From Marivita sp. S6314 (GTDB lineage Bacteria > Pseudomonadota > Alphaproteobacteria > Rhodobacterales > Rhodobacteraceae): 64,000 bases of DNA. Both the position numbers and the translations under genes were made by a program. Positions 50,488 through 60,417 of this stretch are shown piece by piece. Location of the stretch: assembly GCF_023015985.1 (NCBI RefSeq), contig NZ_JALKAO010000001.1:1-64000 (forward strand), read 5' to 3'. Within the stretch, counting starts at the first letter, position 1, and each line of letters begins with the position of its first letter. The notes beneath the pieces are model-generated. The model searched no databases. It saw only the letters and a list, made by a program, of their open reading frames with translations, and was not told the origin of the DNA.

Positions 50488-51648
50488 ATGACGGCGCAAT
50501 TTGCGTGCGATCCGGCAGGATCACGCGGCAGGCTCTATCCGGAAGAGGAAAGTGAATTCCGATCCTGCTTTCAGCGGGACCGGGATCGTATCATCCATGC
50601 CTCGGCCTTTCGTCGGCTGAAACACAAGACGCAGGTCTTCATTGAACATGAGGGCGATTACTTCCGCACCCGTCTCACGCATTCTATTGAGGTGGGGCAG
50701 GTGGCCCGCACGATCTCCAAAACGTTGGGTCTGGACCTGGAACTGACCGAGGCCGTCGCGCTGGCGCATGATCTGGGGCACACGCCGTTCGGCCATACCG
50801 GCGAAGATGCGCTGGATCGTCTGATGCGCCCCTATGGCGGGTTTGATCACAACGCGCAGGCGATCCGGATTGTGACCTCTCTGGAACGGCACTACGCAGA
50901 TTTCGATGGGTTGAACCTCACCTGGGAAACCCTTGAAGGCATTGCCAAACATAACGGTCCGGTGGGCAAACCGGTGCCTTTGGCGCTGGCGGATTACAAC
51001 AAGGTTCACGATCTGGAACTGCACACCCATGCCAGCGCCGAAGCGCAGGTGGCGGCCCTGTCAGATGACATTGCCTACAACCACCACGACCTGCATGATG
51101 GTCTGCGGGCCGAGTTGTTTTCAACTGATGAGCTGGCCGAGCTTCCCATCGTAAGTGATTGTTTTGCCGAGGTGGATCGCACTTATCCTGGCCTGAACTA
51201 TTACCGCCGCCGCCACGAGGCACTGCGCCGGTTCTTTGGCCTTCTGGTGTCTGATGTGATCACCGTCACCAAGCGCAATTTGCGCGATCTGGGCCCGCAA
51301 ACGCCAACCGATATCCGTCACGCTGGCAAGATGATGGTGCAGTTTTCCCCCGGTCTTTGGGCCGATCTGAAGGTGATCCGTGAATTTCTGTTCCACCGGA
51401 TGTACCGCGCGCCGGATGTTGTTCTGATGCGCAAACAGGTGACGGATGTCATCGACACTTTGTTCCCGCTTTTCATGTCGGATCCGTCCCTTTTGCCCAA
51501 GCAATGGCGCAAGGACGTCGCGGAAGTTTCATCGGACACGGAACTTGCACGCATCGTCGCGGATTATATTGCCGGGATGACCGACAGGTTCGCCCTCCAG
51601 GAACACGCGCGCCTGACCGGCGCGGATGTCATGGCCGACAGGTCTTAA
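50488..51648 (+). CDS. dgt: Deoxyguanosinetriphosphate triphosphohydrolase-like protein
   Basis: The 386-residue HD-domain phosphohydrolase has the motif set of dGTPase type 2: FRRLKHKTQVF, TRLTHSIEVGQVARTI with the first His, HDLGHTPFGHTGEDALD as the HD pair, and SDDIAYNHHDLHDGL later. It hydrolyses dNTPs to nucleoside and triphosphate. Start ATG 50488 gives the typical MTAQFACDPAGSRGRLYPEEES; no strong ribosome binding site is seen. First gene of the dgt-antiporter-argS run. Confidence 0.93.
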   Translation: MTAQFACDPAGSRGRLYPEEESEFRSCFQRDRDRIIHASAFRRLKHKTQVFIEHEGDYFRTRLTHSIEVGQVARTISKTLGLDLELTEAVALAHDLGHTPFGHTGEDALDRLMRPYGGFDHNAQAIRIVTSLERHYADFDGLNLTWETLEGIAKHNGPVGKPVPLALADYNKVHDLELHTHASAEAQVAALSDDIAYNHHDLHDGLRAELFSTDELAELPIVSDCFAEVDRTYPGLNYYRRRHEALRRFFGLLVSDVITVTKRNLRDLGPQTPTDIRHAGKMMVQFSPGLWADLKVIREFLFHRMYRAPDVVLMRKQVTDVIDTLFPLFMSDPSLLPKQWRKDVAEVSSDTELARIVADYIAGMTDRFALQEHARLTGADVMADRS

Positions 51649-51661
51649 GAAAGGACAACGG

Positions 51662-53491
51662 ATGGCGACACCAGCAGAGGGGGGACTGACCCCGGTCACC
51701 GCAATTGCCTTGATCGGCGCTTTGGGCGTCGGCGCGCAATGGTTGGCGTGGCGCCTGAACCTTCCGGCCATCGTGCTTATGCTGGCCGCAGGCCTTCTGG
51801 TGGGGCCGGTCTTGGGGATTCTTGATCCCTCTGTGGCTCTGGGCGATTTGCTGCAACCCATTGTGGCCATCGCCGTTGCCATCATCCTGTTCGAAGGCGG
51901 GCTGACGCTGAATTTCAAATCGCTGACGGATGCGGCCACCGGGGTCAAACGGCTGGTCATTGTTGGTGCGCCTGTGGGCTGGGTCCTGTCTGCGTCGGTT
52001 CTTCACTATGTCGGCGGGCTGAGCTGGGCCACATCGGCGGTGTTTGGCGGCATTATGATTGTGACCGGGCCGACGGTTATTGCGCCATTGCTGCGTCAGG
52101 CGCGGCTAAGACGGCGTCCGGCGGCGTTGCTGCAATGGGAAGCCATCGTCAACGATCCGGTGGGCGCGCTGGCGGCTGTGCTGGCGTTCGAGGTGGTGTT
52201 GGTCTGGAGTGCCGCGGCCTCGGCGCAAGAGGCCATCACATCCTTGATCGTCGGCATTGCCATTGCCACGGCCGTCGGGATCGCGTCCGGGCTTGGCCTG
52301 TCCCGCGCGTTTCAGCAGGCCTGGGTGCCGGAATACATGAAAGTGCCGGTGTTGTTTGTGGTGGTGCTGTGCACCTTTGCCGCAACGGATTCGGTCCTGC
52401 ACGAAAGCGGATTGCTTGCTGTGACCATCATGGGGGTGCTGATCGCCAACGCACATCTGCCCAGCCACGCCGAATTGCACCGTTTCAAGGAACACGCGAC
52501 CATTCTTCTTGTGTCAGGCGTATTCATCCTGCTGGCCGCGAACATGTCCCAGGACACGCTGCGCGCGATGAACTGGCAGACCTTGGCCACCGTTGCCGCC
52601 GTGATCCTGTTTGCCCGCCCGGTGACGGTGCTGGTTGCGCTGGCCTTTTCCAACGTGCCTTGGGCAGAGCGCCTGTTGGTCGCCTTCACCGGTCCGCGCG
52701 GGGTTGTGCTGGTTGCGGTGGCGGGGCTGTTTGGTGACCGTCTTGTGCAGGCCGGGATCGAAGACGCCGCCGGTGTGTCGGCGCTGGCCTTTGCGCTAGT
52801 GGCGGGAACCGTTGTGTTGCACGGGTTTTCGCTCAAACCGCTGGCCAAGGCGTTGGGTTTGACCGCATCGACCACGCCGGGTGTCCTAATTGTCGGGGGC
52901 AACAAGTGGTCGGTTGAATTGGGAAAAATCCTGACGCTTCAGGATATCCCTGTCATGGTGTCTGATCCGAACCGAAGCCACCTGCGCGACGCGCGCGAGG
53001 CCGGGTTGCGCATCTATTCGGGGGATATCCTGTCCGAAGCCGCCGAGCATTGGCTGGACTTGATGGCTTACGAAAAGGTCATCGCCGCAACCGACAATGA
53101 CGCTTATAACACGCTGGTCGCCACCGATCTTGCACCGGAATTTGGCCGGGAAAACGTCTACCAACTGAACCGGGAAACCTCGGACAGTGCGCGCTACGCG
53201 CTGCCGCCAAAGCTGGGCGGGCGCAAGATTGGCGCAAACGAGACCTACCGTCAGCTCCAGCATCGCATGTGGGATGGGTGGGAATTCCGCGCCACAACCC
53301 TGTCTGATGAATTTTCGATGCAGGACTGGCGCGACACCAATCCCGACGGTGTTCTGTTTGCCGAAATTGGCCCGAAGGGGGCGCTGCGCATCCTGAATGC
53401 CGACGCCGAGGTCAAGGATCAGCCGGGAACGCGCCTGATCTCGATGGTGCCCATGAAAGAGCATCGCGCAAAAGCGGAGGGACAGGCGTAA
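51662..53491 (+). CDS. CPA1-type cation:proton antiporter with TrkA-N domain
   Basis: The 609-residue membrane protein has about 12 transmembrane helices in residues 10-410, including the antiporter motifs VAIILFEGGLTLNF and EAIVNDPVGALAAVL with conserved acidic residues. A cytosolic TrkA-N-like nucleotide-binding part follows (VLIVGGNKWSVELGKIL, AATDNDAYNTLVA). It probably exchanges Na+ or K+ for protons. The ATG at 51662 is preceded by AAGGACA. It sits between dgt and argS, which are usually adjacent in related genomes, so it may be an insertion. Confidence 0.88.
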   Translation: MATPAEGGLTPVTAIALIGALGVGAQWLAWRLNLPAIVLMLAAGLLVGPVLGILDPSVALGDLLQPIVAIAVAIILFEGGLTLNFKSLTDAATGVKRLVIVGAPVGWVLSASVLHYVGGLSWATSAVFGGIMIVTGPTVIAPLLRQARLRRRPAALLQWEAIVNDPVGALAAVLAFEVVLVWSAAASAQEAITSLIVGIAIATAVGIASGLGLSRAFQQAWVPEYMKVPVLFVVVLCTFAATDSVLHESGLLAVTIMGVLIANAHLPSHAELHRFKEHATILLVSGVFILLAANMSQDTLRAMNWQTLATVAAVILFARPVTVLVALAFSNVPWAERLLVAFTGPRGVVLVAVAGLFGDRLVQAGIEDAAGVSALAFALVAGTVVLHGFSLKPLAKALGLTASTTPGVLIVGGNKWSVELGKILTLQDIPVMVSDPNRSHLRDAREAGLRIYSGDILSEAAEHWLDLMAYEKVIAATDNDAYNTLVATDLAPEFGRENVYQLNRETSDSARYALPPKLGGRKIGANETYRQLQHRMWDGWEFRATTLSDEFSMQDWRDTNPDGVLFAEIGPKGALRILNADAEVKDQPGTRLISMVPMKEHRAKAEGQA

Positions 53492-53551
53492 GCGCCATTT
53501 GACGCCGCGCCCTCAGGTGGTAGAGGACGCCCAAGACAAAGGACGTGTGAC

Positions 53552-55297
53552 ATGAACCTCTTTTCCGACATTCGGACGCTTGTAATTGACAGCCTGACAG
53601 CGATGGTCGCCGAAGGTGCGCTGCCTGAAGGTTTGGCCTTTGACAATGTCACGGTGGAACCGCCGCGCGACCCTCTGCATGGCGACATGGCCACCAATGC
53701 CGCGATGGTGCTGGCCAAACCCGCGCGTCAGAAACCGCGCGATATTGCCGAGGCATTGGCCGCCAAACTTGCAGATGATCCGCGCGTCTCCTCGGCCGAG
53801 GTGGCCGGACCGGGATTCCTGAACCTGCGGCTTGATCCGTCTGTCTGGCAATCGCTGCCCAAGGCGATCCTGTCGGCGGGGAAGACCTATGGCACATCTA
53901 CCGTTGGGCAGGGGAAAAAGGTCAACGTGGAATACGTGTCGGCCAACCCGACCGGCCCGCTGCATGTGGGCCACACGCGGGGCGCGGTGTTTGGTGATGC
54001 GCTGGCCTCCTTGCTGGATTACGCGGGCTATGACGTTACGCGGGAATATTACATCAACGACGGCGGCGCGCAGGTCGATGTGCTCGCCAGGTCGGTCTAC
54101 CTGCGGTATCTTGAGGCGCACGGACAAGAGGTTGCGTTTGAGGACGGCACCTATCCCGGCGATTACCTGATCGAGGTCGGTCAGGCGCTCAAGGACAAGG
54201 TGGGCGGCGCCTATGTCGGACAAAGCGAAGATGTCTGGCTCGAAGAGATCCGCAACTTTGCCACTGAAGCGATGATGGATCTGATCCGCACCGATCTGGC
54301 CCAGCTTGGTGTGAAGATGGACAAGTTCTTCAGCGAAAAATCCCTTTACGGCACGGGCCTGATCGAATCCGCGATCAAGGATCTTGATGATAAAGGCCTG
54401 ATCTATCGCGGTGTGCTGGAACCCCCCAAGGGCAAAAAGCCCGAGGATTGGGAACCGCGCGAACAGACACTGTTCAAATCAACCGAACATGGCGACGACG
54501 TGGATCGCCCGATCCAGAAATCGGATGGCGCCTGGACATATTTCGCCCCCGACATCGCCTATCACTATGACAAGGTGCAGCGCGGGTATGACCTGCTGAT
54601 CGACATTTTCGGGGCGGATCACGGTGGCTATGTCAAACGGATGAAAGCGGCCGTCAGTGCCTTGTCCGGTGGCAAGACGCATTTGGACATCAAGCTGACC
54701 CAGCTTGTGAAGCTGTTCAAAAACGGTGAGCCGTTCAAGATGTCCAAGCGGGCAGGGACGTTTGTGACCCTGCGCGACGTGGTCGAACAGGTTGGCCCGG
54801 ATGTGACGCGGTTTGTCATGCTCACCCGCAAGAACGATGCACCGCTGGATTTCGATTTCGACAAGGTGCTGGAACAGTCCAAGGACAACCCGGTCTTCTA
54901 TGTGCAATACGCCAACGCGCGTGTGCATTCGGTGCTGCGCAAGGCCCGCGATGCCGGGATTGCCGTCGATGACGCGGCCCTTGCGAACACCGACCTGTCT
55001 CAAATGACCCATGACAGCGAACTCGCCGTTGCCCGTAAACTGGCGGAATGGCCGCGCCTGGTGGAAATCGCCGCGCGCACAAATGAACCGCACCGAGTGG
55101 CCTTTTACCTTTATGAACTGGCGTCCGATCTGCATGCGCTGTGGAACAAGGGCAACGATGTGCCTGACCTGCGCTTTTTGCAGGAAGGCAACACCGAGGC
55201 GACACAGGCGAAAATCGCCCTCGCGCGGGCCGTGTCGGTTGTTATTTCCTCTGGTCTTGGTATCTTGGGTGTGACGCCAGTCGAAGAAATGCGCTGA
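53552..55297 (+). CDS. argS: Arginyl-tRNA synthetase
   Basis: The 581-residue class I synthetase contains the N-terminal Add1 domain, the HIGH-type motif in [20 protein letters not shown], the characteristic [15 protein letters not shown] and the KMSKR loop ([15 protein letters not shown]), then the DALR anticodon-binding domain. It charges tRNA-Arg. Ribosome site AAGGACGTGTGAC. It is followed 73 bp later by the SPOR gene. Length normal for alphaproteobacterial ArgS. Confidence 0.97.
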   Translation: MNLFSDIRTLVIDSLTAMVAEGALPEGLAFDNVTVEPPRDPLHGDMATNAAMVLAKPARQKPRDIAEALAAKLADDPRVSSAEVAGPGFLNLRLDPSVWQSLPKAILSAGKTYGTSTVGQGKKVNVEYVSANPTGPLHVGHTRGAVFGDALASLLDYAGYDVTREYYINDGGAQVDVLARSVYLRYLEAHGQEVAFEDGTYPGDYLIEVGQALKDKVGGAYVGQSEDVWLEEIRNFATEAMMDLIRTDLAQLGVKMDKFFSEKSLYGTGLIESAIKDLDDKGLIYRGVLEPPKGKKPEDWEPREQTLFKSTEHGDDVDRPIQKSDGAWTYFAPDIAYHYDKVQRGYDLLIDIFGADHGGYVKRMKAAVSALSGGKTHLDIKLTQLVKLFKNGEPFKMSKRAGTFVTLRDVVEQVGPDVTRFVMLTRKNDAPLDFDFDKVLEQSKDNPVFYVQYANARVHSVLRKARDAGIAVDDAALANTDLSQMTHDSELAVARKLAEWPRLVEIAARTNEPHRVAFYLYELASDLHALWNKGNDVPDLRFLQEGNTEATQAKIALARAVSVVISSGLGILGVTPVEEMR

Positions 55298-55370
55298 CAA
55301 AAGCGCCATGGCTGGCCGAGGCAAAGGCAAGAAACACCGGTGGCGTTGACCGCCGGGACAAGAGGCGGAC

Positions 55371-56357
55371 ATGGCAGACATGCATATGACGGGCCCCGCA
55401 CGCGGGGAAGAAACGTCAGGTGGGATTGCGTCGGCAGCCAATTGGCTGGGTGCAGCAATGTCTCTGGCGTTGATCATTGGTGTATCGGTGTGGGGGTATC
55501 GGCTGATCATGCGGGACGTCTCGGGCGTGCCGGTGGTGCGGGCGATTGACGGACCGATGCGCGTGGCCCCGGACAACCCCGGCGGCCAGATCGCACGACA
55601 CGAAGGTCTGGCGGTGAACGATGTGGCTGGAACAGGCGCCTCTGCGCCACCGCCGGAAAAGCTGGTTCTGGCCCCGCAACCCCTCGATATTTCGGACGAA
55701 GACATGCCAGTGGCACAGCTTGCGGTCCCGGAAACGCTTAGCGAACAGGAAGTTGTGGCCCTGGCATCCTTGCGTCAGGACGCGGCCGAAGACGAAGCGG
55801 CCATCGCGCTGAGTGACATCGTGAACGCCGAAGACCCGATCAAGGCGCTTGCCGATCAGATTGCCGCCAATGCAACGCCCTTGGGCGAAATCGCACCGGA
55901 TCCGAATGCCGGGTCCTTTGAAGCCGCGGTTGAAGCGCAGGTCGCCGCGATTGCGCCCACGGCCAGTCTTATCCCCGCGTCCGTTCCCGGCGTGTCGCGG
56001 TCATTGCGTCCCGCGCCGCGCCCGACCGGGTTGCGTCAGGCGTCATTGTCGGTCCCGACACCTGCGTTGACGGGTGCCTCAGAAATGAAGGCTGCGGACA
56101 TCCCGGCTGGCACGCGGCTTGTCCAGTTCGGGGCCTATGACAGCCCCGAGATCGCGCGCGAACAATGGATCAAACTGAACGTGCGGTTCAGCGAATACCT
56201 GAACGACAAGGACCGCGTGATTGAACAGGCGACTTCCGGCGGACGCGTGTTCTACCGACTGCGCGCGCATGGCTTTGCCGATCTCAGCGACTCGCGCCGG
56301 TTCTGTGCCGCGTTGGTGGCCGAAGGCGCTGATTGCATCCCGGTGGTAAGCCGGTGA
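55371..56357 (+). CDS. SPOR-domain protein
   Basis: The 328-residue protein has one N-terminal transmembrane helix (ANWLGAAMSLALIIGVSVWGYRLI), a long acidic, Ala/Pro-rich periplasmic stalk, and a C-terminal SPOR domain (about 245-328: GTRLVQFGAYDSPEIAREQWIKL and RVFYRLRAHGFADLSDSRRFCAAL). SPOR domains bind denuded peptidoglycan at the division septum. The position before nagZ, scpA and scpB is the usual alphaproteobacterial order. It overlaps nagZ at a GTGA. Confidence 0.9.
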   Translation: MADMHMTGPARGEETSGGIASAANWLGAAMSLALIIGVSVWGYRLIMRDVSGVPVVRAIDGPMRVAPDNPGGQIARHEGLAVNDVAGTGASAPPPEKLVLAPQPLDISDEDMPVAQLAVPETLSEQEVVALASLRQDAAEDEAAIALSDIVNAEDPIKALADQIAANATPLGEIAPDPNAGSFEAAVEAQVAAIAPTASLIPASVPGVSRSLRPAPRPTGLRQASLSVPTPALTGASEMKAADIPAGTRLVQFGAYDSPEIAREQWIKLNVRFSEYLNDKDRVIEQATSGGRVFYRLRAHGFADLSDSRRFCAALVAEGADCIPVVSR

Positions 56358-57367
56358 GCGCAAAACCCTTTGCGGCAGCAATTTATGGCTGCGAGGACGT
56401 GCGGTTGTCGAAAGACGAGCGCACGTTTTTTTCTGAGGCAAACCCGTTCGGGTTTATCCTGTTTGACCGCAATCTGAAGGACAGGGACGGCATCCGCGCC
56501 CTGACACAAGACTTGCGCGACTGTGTGGGTTGGAATGCGCCGATCTTCATTGATCAGGAAGGCGGTCGCGTCCAACGCCTGCGCGCGCCACTGGCCACAG
56601 ACTGGGCACCGCCACTGGATCACGTGACGCGGCTTGGTGCCAACGCGGTCGAGGCCATGCGGTTGCGCTACCAGATCATTGCGATGGAGTTGATGGACTT
56701 GGGCATCGACGCCAACTGCGCCCCGATGCTGGATATCGCGCGGCCCGAAACACATCCCTTTCTGCAGAACCGTTGCTATGGATCGAGTTTGGATACCGTG
56801 GTGTCGATTGGTCGGGCCGTCGCCGACGGATTAATGGCGGGCGGCGTTTTTCCGGTGATCAAACACATCCCCGGCCACGGTCTGGCACAGATGGACAGCC
56901 ATCTGGATTTGCCGGTCATTGATGCACCTGCCGATGACCTAAAAGCTGCGGACTTTGCCGCGTTCACACCGTTTTCGGACCTCGCCATGGGAATGACCGC
57001 GCATCTGGTCTACACCGCCTTGGGCGAAACCGAACCGGCAACCACGTCGCCCAGCATGATCCGGCGCATTCGGGACGAGATCGGGTTCACCGGCCTGCTG
57101 ATGACCGATGACGTCTCCATGCAGGCCTTGTCTGGCACCGTGCCAGAGCGCGGCGCGGCGTCGATGGCGGCCGGATGTGATGTGATTCTGCACTGCAATG
57201 GCGATCTGGCTGAACGACAGGCGCTTTTTGATCGCGTCGGCCCGATGCCGGCGGCCAGCCAGGCACGGGCCGAAGCGGCCCTGAAAACCCGGCCCATACC
57301 GCAGGATATTGACATTGCGGACCTCAAAGCCAAGCTGGCGGCATTGGAGCAAAGGTCCGGTGCATGA
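56354..57367 (+). CDS. nagZ: Beta-N-acetylhexosaminidase
   Basis: The 337-residue GH3 enzyme removes N-acetylglucosamine from peptidoglycan fragments in the cytoplasm. Motifs are IFIDQEGGRVQRLR, the catalytic acid/base loop KHIPGHGLAQMDSH (His/Asp), and the nucleophile Asp in GLLMTDDVSMQAL. The GTG at 56354 overlaps the SPOR stop codon and gives the family-like start SAKPFAAAIYGCED; an ATG 21 bp upstream lies inside the SPOR gene. The end overlaps scpA by 4 bp. Confidence 0.95.
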   Translation: MSAKPFAAAIYGCEDVRLSKDERTFFSEANPFGFILFDRNLKDRDGIRALTQDLRDCVGWNAPIFIDQEGGRVQRLRAPLATDWAPPLDHVTRLGANAVEAMRLRYQIIAMELMDLGIDANCAPMLDIARPETHPFLQNRCYGSSLDTVVSIGRAVADGLMAGGVFPVIKHIPGHGLAQMDSHLDLPVIDAPADDLKAADFAAFTPFSDLAMGMTAHLVYTALGETEPATTSPSMIRRIRDEIGFTGLLMTDDVSMQALSGTVPERGAASMAAGCDVILHCNGDLAERQALFDRVGPMPAASQARAEAALKTRPIPQDIDIADLKAKLAALEQRSGA

Positions 57368-58158
57368 CGGAAACGCCCACAGACATGTTTGACAGCTCTG
57401 TCGCCGACCGGTTGGCAGCGGAAGCGTTGATCGTGGATGTGGACGGGTTCGAAGGCCCGTTGGACCTGTTGCTCAACCTCAGCCGTACCCAAAAGGTGGA
57501 CCTGCGCAAGGTGTCGGTCCTGCAATTGGCGCAGCAATACCTGGCCTTTGTTGAAAAGGCCAAGGAACTGCGGATCGAACTGGCGGCGGACTATCTTGTC
57601 ATGGCGGCATGGCTGGCCTTTCTGAAATCCCGCCTGCTCTTGCCCCCCGACCCAACCGAGGATGGCCCGTCCGGCGAAGACCTTGCCGCGCATCTGGCGT
57701 TTCAATTGGAGCGCCTTCAGGCGATGCGCGACGTTGCGGCCAAGCTCATGGCGCGGGACCAGCTGGGTCGTGACTTCTTTGCCCGTGGTCTGCCGGAAAC
57801 CGTCGAACGGGTGCGCAAGGTGGACTACACCGCGACCTTGCTGGACCTGATGCAGGGCTATGCCCGCATCCGCACCAAGGATGAATTTCGCCCCTTTGTC
57901 ATGGACCGCGACGCCGTGTTCACGATGGAGCAAGCGCTGGAACGGATGCGCGGATTGATCGGCTTTGCCGGCACCTGGACCGATATCGCCACCTATATGC
58001 CGGACGGTTGGGATGCCGATCCGGTGCGCTGGCGGTCGGCCACGGCGTCGACATTTGCCGCCTCGCTTGAGCTTGCGAAGGAAGGCAAGGTCGAGATACG
58101 CCAGTCTGACACCTTCGCCCCGATTGAACTGCGCCGCAGGGAGCCCCGCAGTGACTGA
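57364..58158 (+). CDS. scpA: Segregation and condensation protein A
   Basis: The 264-residue kleisin of the SMC-ScpAB condensin has the N-terminal SMC-binding helix region (VDVDGFEGPLDLLLNLSRTQKVDLRKVSVLQLAQQYL) and a C-terminal winged-helix part ending in EIRQSDTFAPIELRRR. It overlaps nagZ by the ATGA sequence and scpB by 8 bp, so the three are translationally coupled. Confidence 0.95.
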   Translation: MTETPTDMFDSSVADRLAAEALIVDVDGFEGPLDLLLNLSRTQKVDLRKVSVLQLAQQYLAFVEKAKELRIELAADYLVMAAWLAFLKSRLLLPPDPTEDGPSGEDLAAHLAFQLERLQAMRDVAAKLMARDQLGRDFFARGLPETVERVRKVDYTATLLDLMQGYARIRTKDEFRPFVMDRDAVFTMEQALERMRGLIGFAGTWTDIATYMPDGWDADPVRWRSATASTFAASLELAKEGKVEIRQSDTFAPIELRRREPRSD

Positions 58159-58810
58159 CACGCCCGACATCGAAGAAAGCCTGTTCGAAGCGCCCCCCTT
58201 GGCAGAACAAGAGCGCATGGTCGAAGCGATCCTGTTCGCCACGGCGGAACCGGTCACGGTGAAAGAGTTGAACGACCGGATGCCGCATGGATCAGACGCA
58301 GCCGAAGCCTTGGTCTATCTACGCAAGCGGTATGAGGGCAGGGGTGTGAATGTGGTCAAGGTGGGGGATGCCTGGGCGGTTCGGACGGCTCCCGACCTTG
58401 GGTTCCTGATGCAGAAAGAAACGGTCGAGACCCGCAAGCTCAGCCGTGCGGCTGTCGAGACGCTGGCGATCATCGCTTACCATCAACCCGTCACCCGCGC
58501 CGAAATCGAAGAGATTCGTGGCGTTTCGGTCAGTCGGGGCACCGTGGACCAGCTTCTGGAAATGGAATGGATCCGCTTTGGCCGCCGCCGCATGACGCCG
58601 GGACGCCCGGTCACATTCGTGGTGACGCAGAATTTCCTCGATCACTTTGGCCTCGAATCCGCCCGGGACCTGCCCGGCCTCAAGGAATTGCGCGCAGCCG
58701 GGCTGTTGGAAAACCGGCCACCGCCGGGCACCATGCCGCAGGTTGGGGACGGTGATATCGATGCCGAAGAAGAAACCGAAGAGGGCCAGTCCGAGTTGTT
58801 CGAGGACTAG
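58151..58810 (+). CDS. scpB: Segregation and condensation protein B
   Basis: The 219-residue protein has two winged-helix domains typical of ScpB: residues 20-90 (MVEAILFATAEPVTVKELNDRM) and 100-175 (LSRAAVETLAIIAYHQPVTRAEIEEIRGVSVSRGTVDQLLE), followed by an acidic tail. It dimerises and binds ScpA. GTG start at 58151, 8 bp inside scpA, chosen because the frame before it does not resemble the family. Unlike many relatives, tatA/tatB do not follow. Confidence 0.95.
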   Translation: MTDTPDIEESLFEAPPLAEQERMVEAILFATAEPVTVKELNDRMPHGSDAAEALVYLRKRYEGRGVNVVKVGDAWAVRTAPDLGFLMQKETVETRKLSRAAVETLAIIAYHQPVTRAEIEEIRGVSVSRGTVDQLLEMEWIRFGRRRMTPGRPVTFVVTQNFLDHFGLESARDLPGLKELRAAGLLENRPPPGTMPQVGDGDIDAEEETEEGQSELFED

Positions 58811-58943
58811 GGTTTCCTTCTCGTCACCGCGTCGAGCGACCCGTCCAAATTGCATCAAAATTTGCGAACAATGCCTGAAATTCGACGCAATTGTCTCCTA
58901 TCTCCTGCGGTGAGGCAGATAATTTGCAGGAATGGAGGACGAC

Positions 58944-59096
58944 ATGAACCTCAATCAGATCATCAATATGGTCATGCGCACCGTGATGCGCCGCGTGGTC
59001 AACTCGGGCATCAACGCCGGGATGAACGCAGGCCAGAACGCGCTGGCCAAGCGTAAAAAGCCAAGCCAGCCGCACCCGGATGACCGTCAGCCCTGA
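58944..59096 (+). CDS. Small conserved protein (50 aa)
   Basis: A 50-residue frame, MNLNQIINMVMRTVMRRVVN at the start, then SGINAGMNAGQNALAKRKKP, ends in a hydrophilic QPHPDDRQP. It has a strong GGAGG ribosome binding site ending 7 bases before the ATG. The N-terminal half could form an amphipathic helix that touches the membrane. I recall similar short proteins next to scpB or dcd in Rhodobacteraceae. Function unknown. Its stop overlaps the convergent dcd gene by 10 bp. Confidence 0.75.
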   Translation: MNLNQIINMVMRTVMRRVVNSGINAGMNAGQNALAKRKKPSQPHPDDRQP

Positions 59097-60172
59097 TCGC
59101 TGGCAAAGTGTTTGGACAGTTTTAATCCCTGTCCCTGATAGTTCGACTTGATCCCCGCGCCATAAAGCTGGCTCGGGGATTGATCCATTTTCTCATAGAC
59201 CAAGCGTCCCACGATCTGCCCGTGCTCTAACACGAAAGGCGCTTCGTGGCAGCGCACTTCCAACACGCCGCGCGATCCCGATCCGCCTGCCGCATCGTGG
59301 CCGAAACCGGGGTCGAAAAACCCGGCGTAATGCACCCGAAATTCGCCCACCATCGCCAGAAACGGGGCCATTTCCGCAGCATAATCCGGTGGAATATGCA
59401 CCGCTTCGCGGCTGACAAGGATATAGAACGCGTCTGGATCAAGGATCAGCCGCCCGTTTGACGTGTGCAACTCTTCCCAGAACTCTGACGGCGCATAGTG
59501 CCCCAGCTTGTCCAGATCAATCACACCCGTATGAGGTTTGGCGCGGTAGCCCACCAGATCGCCGTTCGCTGGTTTCAGGTCCACCGAAAACCCCAACCCG
59601 TCGCTGATCACGGCGGGTCCGCCATTCACCAGTGTCTGTTCGTTGTGCAGCGCGTGCAGGGTGTCGTCCGACAGGATTGATTGCCCATTGCGAAACCGGA
59701 TCTGGTTCAGGCGCATGCCGGGACGGACCAACACGGAAAACGACCGCGGGCAAATCTCGGCATAAAGCGGCCCGGTATATCCCGGAGCGACGCGGTCAAA
59801 TTCGGTGCCTTCATCGGTAATTGTACGGGTCAGCAGGTCCAACCGTCCGGTCGAACTTTTGGCATTGGCCACAGCACTGATCCCATCGGGCAGGGACAGA
59901 CGCTCCATCAAGGGCACCAGGTACACACACCCTTTTTCAAGGACTGCGCCGCCGTTCAGCGAAATGCGGTGCATTTCGAAATCCGCCAACCGGTCTTCGA
60001 CGCGTTGACCTTTGCCCGCTAGAAACGACGCCCGCACGCGGTAAGCCACGGTGCCCAGGCGCAGATCAAGACTGGCGGGTTGAACCTGACCGTCGACAAA
60101 GGGACGCTCGGCGGCGATGACGCCTTGTTCCATCAGCGCGGTGATTTGCTGGTTGGCCAAAACGCCGGTCAT
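59087..60172 (-). CDS. dcd: 2'-deoxycytidine 5'-triphosphate deaminase, long two-domain form
   Basis: The 361-residue protein contains two dUTPase/dCTP-deaminase-like halves: the first with DGQVQPASLDLRLGTVAYRVRASF and AVANAKSSTGRLDLLTR, the second with GFFDPGFGHDAAGGSGSRGVLEVRCHEAPFVLEHGQ. This double form of about 360 residues is characteristic of alphaproteobacteria, compared with about 190 for the E. coli enzyme. It makes dUTP for thymidylate synthesis. ATG at 60172 with AAGGACG upstream; the longer start at 60250 is not family-like. Confidence 0.94.
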   Translation of the reverse strand: MTGVLANQQITALMEQGVIAAERPFVDGQVQPASLDLRLGTVAYRVRASFLAGKGQRVEDRLADFEMHRISLNGGAVLEKGCVYLVPLMERLSLPDGISAVANAKSSTGRLDLLTRTITDEGTEFDRVAPGYTGPLYAEICPRSFSVLVRPGMRLNQIRFRNGQSILSDDTLHALHNEQTLVNGGPAVISDGLGFSVDLKPANGDLVGYRAKPHTGVIDLDKLGHYAPSEFWEELHTSNGRLILDPDAFYILVSREAVHIPPDYAAEMAPFLAMVGEFRVHYAGFFDPGFGHDAAGGSGSRGVLEVRCHEAPFVLEHGQIVGRLVYEKMDQSPSQLYGAGIKSNYQGQGLKLSKHFASDQG

Positions 60173-60272
60173 ATCTGTCGTCCTTGTCCGCAGTTGGCCT
60201 TGCATATCAAGCTGGAGACCGCCACGCGAGAGCGATTTTCGCGTGGGCAAAAGTGATAGCGATGTAAATGAT

Positions 60273-60349
60273 TGGTCGGGCTAGCAGGACTCGAACCTGC
60301 GACCTTCCGTCCCCCAGACGGACGCGCTACCAGGCTGCGCCATAGCCCG
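60273..60349 (-). tRNA. tRNA-Pro (anticodon GGG)
   Basis: A 77-nt minus-strand tRNA folds normally: acceptor CGGGCTA/TAGCCCG, D-stem GCGC/GCGC, anticodon stem TCCGT/ACGGA with the loop CTGGGGG (anticodon GGG), T-stem GCAGG/CCTGC with loop TTCGAGT. Discriminator A and encoded CCA are present. Confidence 0.96.
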
Positions 60350-60417
60350 ACTGGTGCCTGTCATAACGGTTTTGGATCAGGCCGCAAGGGCGAAAATGCG
60401 TGAAATGTCGCGGGCTG

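Noticed and set aside
58932-58946. Earlier ATG start for the 50-aa gene at 58932
   Set aside because: It would consume the GGAGG ribosome binding site that serves the ATG at 58944.
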